From the NCBI RefSeq assembly GCF_019797845.1, contig NZ_CP081864.1, forward strand, positions 4,278,001 through 4,342,000: 64,000 nucleotides of DNA, in the 5' to 3' direction. The translations under genes were made by a program, and so were the position numbers. Below are positions 36,044-45,229 of this stretch, piece after piece. Positions within the stretch are counted from its first letter, which is position 1; the number at the start of each line of letters is the position of its first letter. A model generated the notes under the pieces. That model saw only the letters and a program-made list of their open reading frames with translations. It did not search any database and had not been told where the DNA came from. The DNA comes from Symbiopectobacterium purcellii. GTDB taxonomy: Bacteria > Pseudomonadota > Gammaproteobacteria > Enterobacterales > Enterobacteriaceae.

Positions 36044-36751
36044 TTATGCGAAAAGTGATTCATATACTTCATCAAGATTACGTTTAACGCTTTTTGACAG
36101 TGCTTTTAAACCGTGCATGTCAGCCCACTGATTTCTTTCTTTCTCAGAGGCTTCACGGTTGGTACGAAGCATCGCTTTATAATCATTTGAATCGTTAAGA
36201 ATAGTATTGATTGTCAACCCTTTTACTGAAAGCGCATCGAAGAGTTCTGTTTCCCAAATAGCACATTTAGGGTTTGCTATAAAGTTTTTTTCTTTTTTGC
36301 AAAATCTCATTACATACGGAAATTCATCCGTAACGTCTGCTGATACACGGTTAAACACGACGCGAATTTTATCGGTTGGGATGCCAATTTGTGCAAGGGT
36401 ATCAACCATAGAGATTGTTTCCTTTTGTTCTTTGGTTCCACTTGTTACAGGTATGATGAAATAATCAATTTCTTCGTGGGAATCATCGAATTTAACCATG
36501 TTACTCATAAATTCTTCGATGTTTGATGCGCCAACGTCGATAATAGCATTTTCTTGAAGCATCATTTTTTTGAAGAGTTCGCGGAATTTATTTCCTTTCA
36601 TCTTTTCAACATCAATACCTAACGAAGCTGCCGTTTCGTTGATTGACTCGATTGCAAATATAGGTGCGTTATCCATGCGCGGAGCAAACAGATGAGCAGC
36701 CAATGTTGTTTTACCTACAGTACCGGTCCAGTTAAGAATAGCAATGATCAT
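36044..36751 (-). CDS. StbB-like ParA-family ATPase
   Basis: This 235-residue P-loop ATPase of the ParA/MinD class has a Walker A variant in MIIAILNWTGTVGKTTLAAH. A second motif is in AIIDVGASNIEEFMSNM, and a third in VVFNRVSADVTDEFP. ATG 36751 follows GGAG at about six bases and lies two bases after the stop of the upstream gene, so it is coupled to it. In R388-type systems StbB balances conjugation against plasmid positioning. The longer frame that starts at 36775 overlaps the previous gene and is less likely. Confidence 0.75.
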   Translation of the reverse strand: MIIAILNWTGTVGKTTLAAHLFAPRMDNAPIFAIESINETAASLGIDVEKMKGNKFRELFKKMMLQENAIIDVGASNIEEFMSNMVKFDDSHEEIDYFIIPVTSGTKEQKETISMVDTLAQIGIPTDKIRVVFNRVSADVTDEFPYVMRFCKKEKNFIANPKCAIWETELFDALSVKGLTINTILNDSNDYKAMLRTNREASEKERNQWADMHGLKALSKSVKRNLDEVYESLFA

Positions 36752-36752
36752 T

Positions 36753-37160
36753 TTAATCTCCATCTTTAAGGTCATCTAAATCAATGGGGCGATTACGCAA
36801 CTTTCTGAGATCGCCTGGATTACTGACTTTCTTCTGCGTCGCGATGTTTTGTTTATCTTCTTTACCTGCTTCCTGAACTTTATCAGCGCTGGTAATACTA
36901 TTTTTCTTCGCTATTTTATTTTCAGTGAGTTCAATTTTTCGGCGGGTTCTGCCGTACATATTTGACGCGGTACGAGCATCAAATGTAATGCCAGTTTCCT
37001 GCTTCATGACCTCTACGATTTTCTCCCAGGAGACTATCTCCTTTACCTGAGTCAGGTCGCCATAGTAAGCGTTAAAAGCTGCTTGCTTGCTCTTTATGCC
37101 GGGATTCCTAAGCAGATCGAGCAGGCCGCTCAGCTTTTGCTTTATAAAATCATCCATCAA
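36753..37160 (-). CDS. StbA-like DNA-binding protein
   Basis: This 135-residue protein has an N-terminal helical DNA-binding-like region (SWEKIVEVMKQETGITFDAR, then TASNMYGRTRRKIEL) and a charged, disordered C-terminal part. It resembles StbA, which binds direct repeats beside oriT and controls segregation. Its promoter side faces the region 37161-37443, which contains repeated GTGTGT/GATGNNA-like motifs. It is the first gene of the stb-like operon, divergent from mobC. Confidence 0.65.
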   Translation of the reverse strand: MMDDFIKQKLSGLLDLLRNPGIKSKQAAFNAYYGDLTQVKEIVSWEKIVEVMKQETGITFDARTASNMYGRTRRKIELTENKIAKKNSITSADKVQEAGKEDKQNIATQKKVSNPGDLRKLRNRPIDLDDLKDGD

Positions 37161-37443
37161 TGCCCCCGTTTGCTAGTTGATGTGTGAAATGTAGGTGATT
37201 TATGTGTGTGTCAACTGCTAGTGATGAAATGTGTATGAATAGTGATGGTGTTTGTATGATTTGGTATTTGCATAATGGTGCATTGTGTGTGATGAAAACC
37301 GCTGCCCAATGAGACAAGGGCACGTTCCCGATTGTATACGAGATGGCAAGCCATCCCGTATACAACCGACGCGCCAAAGGGGGCCCCCCCTTTGAAACCC
37401 CCGCTGCGCGGGCTGAAACTTCGTTGATTATCAGGGCTTATTT
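37161..37443. other. probable oriT region between stb-like and mob operons
   Basis: The interval lies between divergent stb-like and mob genes. It contains an imperfect 15-bp inverted repeat at 37332-37365, with TTGTATACGAGATGG against CCATCCCGTATACAA, a 4-base loop and one mismatch. An AT-rich stretch with repeated TGTGTG / GTGATG motifs lies next to the stbA-like gene. The layout is that of MOBP-type origins of transfer. The nick site was not identified. Confidence 0.65.
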
Positions 37444-37791
37444 ATGTCGGCTAAAAAAACCAAAGACAGAGTTCTCACTTGTCGCGTTTCTAATGAAGAT
37501 TTCGAAAAGCTGGAGCAAATGATTGCTGAAGCTGGTATGTCTAAGTCTGAATATTTCCGCGACGTAGTTATTAATCGTAAAGCTGAAATCAACGTAGTCG
37601 TCAAAGATATGCAGTCTTTGATATTTTACTACAATAAAGCCAGCAATAATCTCAACCAAATAGCTCACAAAGCAAATTCAGCACATCTTGAGAATAGAAT
37701 GTCTGACAGTCTTTATGGCCGAATTCTTAATGCTCTTATAGATATTCGAACTCTTTTATTAAGAGGTGTTGACGATGCTGATAAGAGTTAG
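37444..37791 (+). CDS. mobC: MobC-like relaxosome accessory protein
   Basis: This 115-residue protein has an N-terminal ribbon-helix-helix domain (RVLTCRVSNEDFEKLEQMIAEAGMSKSEYFRD). A helical part follows with the MobC-type NKASNNLNQIAHKAN motif. It binds oriT and helps the relaxase open and nick DNA. It lies directly downstream of the oriT candidate and overlaps the relaxase start by 17 bp. The frame is intact. Confidence 0.85.
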   Translation: MSAKKTKDRVLTCRVSNEDFEKLEQMIAEAGMSKSEYFRDVVINRKAEINVVVKDMQSLIFYYNKASNNLNQIAHKANSAHLENRMSDSLYGRILNALIDIRTLLLRGVDDADKS

Positions 37792-38774
37792 TGGATATAA
37801 CTCAGGTGTAAAGGAGTATCTGGAAGAAGGCGTAAAAAACGGCAGGGATTATTCTAGGGATGAACTTGATGAACGTGTGGTTTTAGAAGGAGATTTAAAT
37901 CTTACGGATAGAGTTTACAAATCGATTACTGATAGAGGACAAAATCGTTATACCACATTTACTCTTTCATTCAGAGAGGATGAGATTCCTAACCATGTTA
38001 TGCAATCGATCACTAAAGAGTTTCGTGAGTTCATTATGTATGCATACGAGGAAGAGGAATACAACTTTTATGCCGAGGCTCATCTACCAAAATTAAAAGA
38101 GGTGTATGATAAAAGAACCGGAGAGAAAATTGAAAGAAAACCTCATATACATATAGTTGTCCCTAAGGTTAATCTTCTATCGGGAAGAGTGAATGATATC
38201 ATTGGAGATCATGATAGCACAGAAAAATATCTTGAAGCATTTCAGGAGTACATTAATCAAAAATATACCCTTGCGTCACCGCGTGAACACGTTCGTGTAA
38301 ATCCTTATAATTCAGCAGATGTTCTATCAAGATATAAGGGTGATGATTTTAGAGGGAAGAATCGTGAGTTTAAGCAGAGTTTGGTCAAGGAAGTTATCGA
38401 TTCTGACATAAGGACGCGTCAGGGTTTTTACAGCGCCGTATCTAAGTATGGCGAAATCAGGATTCGTAATCAGGGAAAGGAAGACGAATATATTGCTGTC
38501 AAACTGCCAGGGGATGAGAAGTTTACAAACCTAAAAGAAACCATCTTTCACGATAGTTTTATAATGGATAGAAAACTCGCTAAACCACCTTTAGCCAAAC
38601 ATGTTATTTCTGACCGTCTGCATGAGTGGCCAATGCGCTCTAAAGAAATTAAATACGTTGCAAAAGCAAGTAAATCGTTTAGAAATGACTATTACAGTCA
38701 TTCCGACCTAAATGAAAAAATAAAAATACTTGGAGTCGAACAATTACGGTTTTACGAAAAATTTGGAGGTCAAC

Positions 38775-39437
38775 ATGAGTTACACCCTTCCGAGTGGTCG
38801 GGCAGTTACGAGCGAAGTTCTACTGAAACTCGAAGAGGACAACATGCCGGGGCTACCCATAGCTTGCAAGGTATGTCCCGCAGCGATGTGGCAACTGACA
38901 GGGAAACCAGAGGCACCACAGGCGCGGTGTTTCTGCCGGGTAATGCATGTGTTTACGTGGAGCAGCCAGCAGCAGGAGGAAATCATAGACTGCGATCTGA
39001 TTTATATGTCGGAGGAACAAGCGGAACAGAAGCGGATCGAGAAGGAACAGAAGCAGTCAGACAAAGACGACAGGGAACGCAGGAAGGACCAGGAGAAACT
39101 AGAGAAAGAGATACGGGCTATTCAGAGGGAGAATCGCAGACAGGAACGCGAAGAGAAGGCGGCGAGGGACAAGCAGGATCGCGAACAGAAACAACAACAG
39201 CGGAAGGACGAGAAGGCACAGGAGCTGGCAGTGAAAGCCGAGAGGGCGCGCCTCCGGGAAGAGAAGAGACAACAGAAGTTGACACCAACCCCAGTCCCAC
39301 AAGATACACCGCCGACGCATACCCAAACGACAGAGGAAGTATCGAATCATATAGATACACCGGCGTTCCAGAATTGGGCAGAAGTGACTCAAATTTCTCA
39401 ATCAGAGGAGGATCAGGACCAGGAAATAAACAGCTAG
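38775..39437 (+). CDS. MobB-like protein nested inside the relaxase gene
   Basis: This 220-residue frame lies entirely within the relaxase gene in another phase. Its ATG is preceded by TTTGGAGGTCAAC, a strong ribosome site. The N-terminal part has four cysteines in a C-x2-C and C-x-C pattern (ACKVCPAAMW...ARCFCRVMHVF), suggesting metal binding. The rest is a highly charged coiled coil (EEQAEQKRIEKEQKQ...REEKRQQK) ending acidic. Mobilization operons of ColE1-type plasmids also nest mobB inside mobA. The relaxase text opposite it is low-complexity, as expected when the other frame is constrained. Confidence 0.75.
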   Translation: MSYTLPSGRAVTSEVLLKLEEDNMPGLPIACKVCPAAMWQLTGKPEAPQARCFCRVMHVFTWSSQQQEEIIDCDLIYMSEEQAEQKRIEKEQKQSDKDDRERRKDQEKLEKEIRAIQRENRRQEREEKAARDKQDREQKQQQRKDEKAQELAVKAERARLREEKRQQKLTPTPVPQDTPPTHTQTTEEVSNHIDTPAFQNWAEVTQISQSEEDQDQEINS

Positions 39438-40247
39438 GCATTCCTGTTTATGCACGAAACCCACGCAAGAGCGCCGATGTAAGCGCGGTTGAACGCAACT
39501 CGATCAGGCTTTTCAGCGAACCATCTAATACATCAACGACCAAGCGAACCCAGGTGCGGCTCATTAAGCGCCTAATGCCCAAACCACCTAAAAATGCTTC
39601 CTATGTAGCCGCCTGCTTGCAGCGGCGTCAGGAGCAAACCGAACTTTCCAGCCCACAGCGAAGTGCTCTCTATCGGGCTGACCAGAAATATTTTGAAACT
39701 CGACGCGCAATCATTAGCGATAAGCGGCTGAGTAACAGAGATAAAACTCAATTTCTATCCGTTCTCACGTTTGAACGGCTCAAAGCACATCTGCTTATAA
39801 AACAGCCGCAAGGCAACAACCAGCACGAGGACTATGTAATGAGCAGTGAAAATATCAAGAGTAAAATAAAGCCGGAAACTAAGTACCGGAATACAGTCAG
39901 CGGAGCAGAAGAAGCTGAGCGGGGGCCACAGGATGCAAAAGAGCGTTTCCGCAAGCTTAGTCAGCAACTTGAGCATGATCTAGGCGAGCGTAGCCTACGT
40001 GAAAAGGTGCGTATTATTACGGCTGCAGATCTTTATACACGCAAGTCAAAGTTAAGCGACAACGTTCATTATCTCGATAACACCTCCCATAAAACATTAT
40101 TTATCGATACAGGTAAAACCATTGCAGTAAGTAAGCATGGGCTGAATGAATCTGCAGTAGCTGTTGCACTTGAGCTGGCAAAGGAGAAATTCGGCAGTAC
40201 GTTGACGGTTAAAGGTACGGAAACATTCAAAAACACTGCTATAGAGG

Positions 40248-41301
40248 GGCTTTGTTGAATAAATCAGAACTTGTGACTACAGCTCCCCTAGCAGATCGAT
40301 TGTTATGCGATCCGGATGCTGTTCGGCATGCCTAACAGCGTCATTTTGTTAAGCGCTTTGACCATCGCCATTGCCTCACCTACCTGCGCATCATAGTCAC
40401 GTAGACTTAGATGATCGCCCAGAAGCGTTTTGAACCGGAATATCGCTGTTTCAGCCACTGAGCGTCTATGATAGCCCACTTTCTTTTTCCAGACATCGTT
40501 ACTGCCGCTTAGACGCTGATCCGCAACCGCGTGATTACGCTCATGGTATCGGTCTGGCCAATATTGCGCACCACGTCGTGGAGGAATAAGAGGCTTTATC
40601 CTCTTCCTCAGCAGCACATCATGACAGTAGCGGGTATCGTAAGCGCCGTCAGCCGACGCTTCCCTGATTTTCCGGTGGGTCTGGTTTATCAGGCCCGGTA
40701 GAGCCTGAGCATCAGTCGTGCCGCTGAGTGACAAATCAGCACAGATAATTTCATGCGTCACACTGTCTGTGGCCAGATGCAGCTTACGCCACACCCGCCG
40801 TCTTTCTGCACCATGCTGCCGGACTTTCCATTCGCCTTCGCCAAAGACCTTCAGGCCGGTTGCGTCAATGACCAGATGGGAGATTTCACCACGGGTCGGC
40901 GTTTTTATGCTGATTTTAACGGTCTTTGCTCGCTTGCTGAGCAGCGAGTAGTCTGGGCATCTTAGCGGCAGCCCCATCAGTTTAAAAATGGAGTCAACGA
41001 AGCCCTGTAAAGCCCTTAGCGAAAGGCCAAACACGCGTTTCATCATCAGAACAGTGGTGATAGCCATATCTGAGTAGTGACGCGGCCGGCCACGCCGTTC
41101 AGGCGTTGTTTTCTCCGTCCATGCAGAAACGGACGACTCATCCAGCCATATTGTCAGAGACCCGCGCAGCTTGAGAGCTTTGTTGTACGTAGACCAGTTG
41201 GTGATTTTAAATTTTTGCTTTGCCATGGGGTGCAGATGTTGAAATGACGGTAGTGATCTGAGCAGATGCTCACCTAAAAGTTCTATTTATTCAACAAAGC
41301 C
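40248..41301 (-). mobile_element. IS5-family (IS903-like) element, copy A
   Basis: The element is 1054 bp with terminal repeats GGCTTTGTTGAATAAAT. It is flanked by the perfect 9-bp duplication CTATAGAGG (40239-40247 and 41302-41310), as usual for the IS903 group. It is inserted in the C-terminal third of the relaxase gene. Copy B, 507 bp further on, is in the opposite orientation. Confidence 0.97.
40303..41226 (-). CDS. IS903-like transposase, copy A
   Basis: This 307-residue DDE transposase is of the IS5 family, IS903 group. An N-terminal segment (WSTYNKALKLRGSLTIWLDE) is followed by the core: Asp in HLVIDATGLKVFGEGEW, Asp in EASADGAYDTRYC, and Glu in RRSVAETAIFRFKTLLGD. It is identical in translation to copy B. 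The frame is intact, so the element is likely mobile, in keeping with recent insertion. Confidence 0.95.
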   Translation of the reverse strand: MAKQKFKITNWSTYNKALKLRGSLTIWLDESSVSAWTEKTTPERRGRPRHYSDMAITTVLMMKRVFGLSLRALQGFVDSIFKLMGLPLRCPDYSLLSKRAKTVKISIKTPTRGEISHLVIDATGLKVFGEGEWKVRQHGAERRRVWRKLHLATDSVTHEIICADLSLSGTTDAQALPGLINQTHRKIREASADGAYDTRYCHDVLLRKRIKPLIPPRRGAQYWPDRYHERNHAVADQRLSGSNDVWKKKVGYHRRSVAETAIFRFKTLLGDHLSLRDYDAQVGEAMAMVKALNKMTLLGMPNSIRIA

Positions 41302-41808
41302 CTATAGAGGTTGTGGCACAAAAAGGGCTAGATATTCACTTCACCGATAAAGAAATGAATCGCCGCCTGGTTGAGCGTAAAAATGAGTTGGCCATTGAGC
41401 GTGAAGGACAGTCTTTTAGTGCCCATCCGTTACCAACTGCTGACGCTGAAGTGCAACGAATACTTTCGGACCCGGCAATGCGCCGCCTGTATATGAGTGA
41501 TGAGCAGAAGCAGCGTGAGTGGAACGCTACGCCCGAACAGTATGAGGATGTCCGGGCTAAAATCAGCGGGGAAATTGAGGTCCGCATTCGTGAACGGATA
41601 GCCGCTCAGCCGGTGGCCGTGCAATCCAACGCTACAGCTGCAGATAAACCAACTCATATCAAACATGAAGGCGTGTTGCTGGAACATGGGAGCGCTCCTT
41701 ACAACTTTAAGCCTGATATGACAAAGCCCGAAGGAGAGCGCGACGACAGTTATTACGTCAAGCTTCAGGGAAATAATGGAAAAGAAAAAGTGGTTTGGGG
41801 CGTCACTC

Positions 41809-42862
41809 GGCTTTGTTGAATAAATAGAACTTTTAGGTGAGCATCTGCTCAGATCACTACCGTCATTTCAACATCTGCACCCCATGGCAAAGCAAAAATT
41901 TAAAATCACCAACTGGTCTACGTACAACAAAGCTCTCAAGCTGCGCGGGTCTCTGACAATATGGCTGGATGAGTCGTCCGTTTCTGCATGGACGGAGAAA
42001 ACAACGCCTGAACGGCGTGGCCGGCCGCGTCACTACTCAGATATGGCTATCACCACTGTTCTGATGATGAAACGCGTGTTTGGCCTTTCGCTAAGGGCTT
42101 TACAGGGCTTCGTTGACTCCATTTTTAAACTGATGGGGCTGCCGCTAAGATGCCCAGACTACTCGCTGCTCAGCAAGCGAGCAAAGACCGTTAAAATCAG
42201 CATAAAAACGCCGACCCGTGGTGAAATCTCCCATCTGGTCATTGACGCAACCGGCCTGAAGGTCTTTGGCGAAGGCGAATGGAAAGTCCGGCAGCATGGT
42301 GCAGAAAGACGGCGGGTGTGGCGTAAGCTGCATCTGGCCACAGACAGTGTGACGCATGAAATTATCTGTGCTGATTTGTCACTCAGCGGCACGACTGATG
42401 CTCAGGCTCTACCGGGCCTGATAAACCAGACCCACCGGAAAATCAGGGAAGCGTCGGCTGACGGCGCTTACGATACCCGCTACTGTCATGATGTGCTGCT
42501 GAGGAAGAGGATAAAGCCTCTTATTCCTCCACGACGTGGTGCGCAATATTGGCCAGACCGATACCATGAGCGTAATCACGCGGTTGCGGATCAGCGTCTA
42601 AGCGGCAGTAACGATGTCTGGAAAAAGAAAGTGGGCTATCATAGACGCTCAGTGGCTGAAACAGCGATATTCCGGTTCAAAACGCTTCTGGGCGATCATC
42701 TAAGTCTACGTGACTATGATGCGCAGGTAGGTGAGGCAATGGCGATGGTCAAAGCGCTTAACAAAATGACGCTGTTAGGCATGCCGAACAGCATCCGGAT
42801 CGCATAACAATCGATCTGCTAGGGGAGCTGTAGTCACAAGTTCTGATTTATTCAACAAAGCC
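41809..42862 (+). mobile_element. IS5-family (IS903-like) element, copy B
   Basis: The element is 1054 bp, the same as copy A but inverted. It is flanked by the perfect 9-bp duplication GCGTCACTC (41800-41808 and 42863-42871). The duplication differs from that of copy A, so the two insertions are independent. It interrupts the relaxase gene a second time. Confidence 0.97.
41884..42807 (+). CDS. IS903-like transposase, copy B
   Basis: This 307-residue transposase is identical in translation to copy A, with the same DDE residues. Its start ATG lies 75 bp inside the left terminal repeat. Two identical inverted copies so close together could recombine and flip the 507 bp between them, which contain part of the relaxase. 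Confidence 0.95.
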   Translation: MAKQKFKITNWSTYNKALKLRGSLTIWLDESSVSAWTEKTTPERRGRPRHYSDMAITTVLMMKRVFGLSLRALQGFVDSIFKLMGLPLRCPDYSLLSKRAKTVKISIKTPTRGEISHLVIDATGLKVFGEGEWKVRQHGAERRRVWRKLHLATDSVTHEIICADLSLSGTTDAQALPGLINQTHRKIREASADGAYDTRYCHDVLLRKRIKPLIPPRRGAQYWPDRYHERNHAVADQRLSGSNDVWKKKVGYHRRSVAETAIFRFKTLLGDHLSLRDYDAQVGEAMAMVKALNKMTLLGMPNSIRIA

Positions 42863-43173
42863 GCGTCACTCTTGAAAGTGCTGTACAGGCCCTTGAAATC
42901 GGTGAGCGTGTAAGCCTTACGAACATGGGTAAAGAGACGGTAAAATGGGAGCAAAAACTTGCTAATGGTCAAACAGAGATGAGATCGGGAGAACGGGTTG
43001 CTTGGGAGGGACAGCCCCTTGATCGGGAGGTTGAAGTCTATGAGACGCAACAGCACCAGGATTATGAGCAATACCAGTCGTTTGAAAGCGATGGGCCTTC
43101 GGTAGCATAAATTAACTGAAACGCTGGCCAGTGAACGAGGCTGGCCAGCTTAAAGGTTTCAATGGAGTGGGAT

Positions 43174-43242
43174 ATGCATAGAAGTAAACAGGACTTGCTC
43201 TTGCAACTGCGTCGGTACAAAAGCATAGATACTTGTGCGTAA
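43174..43242 (+). pseudogene. Hha/YmoA-like remnant, 22 codons
   Basis: After the relaxase stop and a hairpin (CTGGCC/GGCCAG), an ATG with GGAG upstream reads MHRSKQDLLLQLRRYKSIDT and then stops. This resembles the N-terminus of Hha-family nucleoid modulators (LMRLRRCQTIDT in Hha), which plasmids often carry next to mob or tra genes. Beyond it the sequence does not continue the family, so the gene is truncated about 75 bp before the right-hand IS. Confidence 0.5.
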
Positions 43243-43317
43243 GGCCATCGTTTCCCTGACGGTCAATCACGACGACTCACGCCCATAATTAACGTGATTT
43301 TTCGTCTGCCCCCCTAG

Positions 43318-44164
43318 GGGCTGTTGACAATTAACACAGCCAGACGAATGCAGCAGCGAGCGCAACGAATGATGCGAAGCGTTTTGAGAGTTTGTCGAAG
43401 CGTGTAGCTACGCGTCGAAATTGCTTGATACGGCAAAAGAAACGTTCGATCAAATTGCGTGAAGCGTAAAGATGTTTGTCCAGTGGGCGTTGCTCACGGC
43501 GATTCTCTTTGCTGGGGATGACAGCCTGAATGCCTACCGACTCCAGATATTGTAGAATCACATTCGTATCGTAGGCTTTGTCTGCAGCCAAGCTTGAAGG
43601 TTTCAATTCACCAAGTAAAGGCAATGCTTCTCTGGTGTCGCTCTTTTGACCACCAGTCAAACTAAAACGGGCAAGCATGCCCAGCCCATCAACCAGAGCG
43701 TGAATCTTGGTTGTCAATCCCCCGCGAGAACGACCAATCGACTGGTCACCGTTTTTTTGGGAGCGCCCGCTGCATGCTGATGAACCCGTACGATAGTGCT
43801 GTCGATGAAGATTTCCTCGAAATCGGCATCGCCCGCAAGTTCAGCAAAAACGGAATGCCATATTTCTGCCCGTGACCATCTGGCAAAGCGTTTGTACACA
43901 CTGTTCCAGAGTCCGAAATCGGGTGGTAAATCTCTCCATGGGCTTCCAGTTCGGGCGATCCATAAAACCGCTTCGACAAAAAGCCGATTATCTGCTGCTG
44001 TTCGTCCCGGATCCGAATCCTTTCCCGGCAAAAACGGGCTAATCCGTTCGTATTGGTCATCACTGAGCATCAATCTTGGCATTCTGCTTTTCCAAAAAAG
44101 ACAGAATGTAAACAGATTCTTTTACAAAAAAACAGGTTCTTGGCGATGATTGTCAACAGGCCCT
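43318..44164 (-). mobile_element. IS5-family (IS427-like) element at the right end of the island
   Basis: The element is 847 bp, with ends GGGCTGTTGACAAT and ATTGTCAACAGGCC, and is flanked by CTAG on both sides. It is the full-length relative of the partial copy at 1-100, in opposite orientation. It lies 76 bp from the 3' end of cysE and forms the boundary between island and chromosomal core genes. Confidence 0.9.
43331..44082 (-). CDS. IS427-like transposase made by frameshifting (two overlapping frames)
   Basis: Frame A (43714-44082) starts MPRLMLSDDQYERISPFLPG and contains the first Asp (IFIDSTIVRVHQHAAG). Frame B (43331-43717) contains LAADKAYDTN with the second Asp and RNLIERFFCRIKQFRR with the Glu. 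They are joined at CCC followed by seven A and C, a classical slippery site. A -1 shift there gives one protein of 250 residues, the usual arrangement for this IS group. The C-terminus ends FVWLC, as in the partial left copy. Confidence 0.9.
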
Positions 44165-44240
44165 AGATCAGCTGAATATTCCGATAATATGCGATAGATG
44201 TAGGGATAATCATTTGAAAAATTGCCTGCGAGAGGAAAAC

Positions 44241-45062
44241 TCAAATCCCATCGCCGTACTCAAATCCCCGATTGATGCCGTTGAAGTATTGATCCATGTC
44301 CATCGCGGGTTTGTCGCTTTCCGGACGCCCCACAATGCGCGCTGGTACACCCGCCGCCGTGGTATGTGCCGGAATCGGTTGCAACACCACGGAGCCCGCA
44401 CCAATTTTTGCGCCGCGCCCAACTTCAATGTTGCCGAGGATCTTGGCACCTGCGCCGATCATGACCCCTTCACGGATCTTGGGATGGCGATCACCGCTGG
44501 TTTTCCCGGTCCCACCCAAAGTGACAGATTGCAGGATAGACACGTCATTTTCCACCACCGCCGTCTCGCCGATCACAATGCCGGTGGCATGATCGAGCAT
44601 GATCCCACAGCCAATGGTCGCAGCCGGGTGGATATCGACGCCAAACGACACCGAAATCTGGTTCTGAAAATAAATGGCCAGCGCTTTACGCCCCTGATAC
44701 CAGAGCCAATGACCAATGCGGTAGGCCTGAAGCGCATGAAATCCTTTCAGATAAAGTAGCGGCGTAGAGTATTTATCCACTGCCGGGTCACGCTGACATA
44801 CCGCGCGAATATCGCACGCGGCCGACAGAATCATCTGCGGGTCGGCACGGTAGGCTTCTTCCACCACTTCGCGAATGGCAATCGCGGGCATGATGGAATT
44901 TGCCAACTTGTTCGCCAGCATATAACTCAATGCGCTGCCCAGATTTTCATGTTTCAGCAATGTGGCATGAAAAAAGCTGGCCAACATCGGTTCGCAATCA
45001 GCCAGCGACCGGCCTTCTGCTTTGATATTTGCCCACACCAATTCCAATTCATCAGTCGACAT
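44241..45062 (-). CDS. cysE: serine O-acetyltransferase
   Basis: This 273-residue protein, the same length as in E. coli, acetylates L-serine with acetyl-CoA, the first step of cysteine synthesis. The N-terminal helical domain is followed by a left-handed beta-helix of hexapeptide repeats, with catalytic DHATGIVIGE and the glycine loop GTGKTSGDRHPKI. The C-terminal tail FEYGDGI binds CysK and is intact although the IS begins only 76 bp beyond. The start at 45062 (MSTDELELVW) has GGGAG upstream. It follows gpsA in the usual secB-gpsA-cysE order. The gene normally downstream (trmL) is displaced by the island. Confidence 0.97.
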   Translation of the reverse strand: MSTDELELVWANIKAEGRSLADCEPMLASFFHATLLKHENLGSALSYMLANKLANSIMPAIAIREVVEEAYRADPQMILSAACDIRAVCQRDPAVDKYSTPLLYLKGFHALQAYRIGHWLWYQGRKALAIYFQNQISVSFGVDIHPAATIGCGIMLDHATGIVIGETAVVENDVSILQSVTLGGTGKTSGDRHPKIREGVMIGAGAKILGNIEVGRGAKIGAGSVVLQPIPAHTTAAGVPARIVGRPESDKPAMDMDQYFNGINRGFEYGDGI

Positions 45063-45229
45063 TGCTTCACTCCCCTGCCGCACCGTTCATTGCGATGCGC
45101 TGACACGTTGCATTTATTGTTATCGCCCATCACGCTCGCCAAAGACTCGCGTAGCCGCCAGCATACGATATAAAAGCCAAAAAACGCCAGAAGACCAGCG
45201 TCACCGTTGGCCTCAAGGATAACGTTATA

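Larger units (their letters stand above)
37775..43110 (+). pseudogene. mobA: MOBP-type relaxase (LPD7-type C-terminus), interrupted by two IS copies
   Basis: The N-terminal relaxase domain contains SGYNSGVKEYLEEGVKNGRD and the metal-binding KPHIHIVVPKVN with HxH. The coding sequence is split by IS copies at 40248-41301 and 41809-42862, each flanked by a perfect 9-bp duplication. Removing each IS and one duplication joins 37775-40247, 41311-41808 and 42872-43110 into one frame of 1069 residues; the joined part includes EVVAQKGLDIHFTDKEMNRR, an LPD7-like block. The first piece alone (to 40258) keeps the catalytic domain. The central part (38775-39437) is low-complexity because a second gene is read there in another frame. 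MOBP relaxases nick oriT and pilot the strand. Confidence 0.85.

Noticed and set aside
40248..42862. Two identical IS copies as an assembly duplication
   Set aside because: Each copy has its own perfect 9-bp target duplication, and the three pieces of the relaxase rejoin exactly, which an assembly artefact would not produce.
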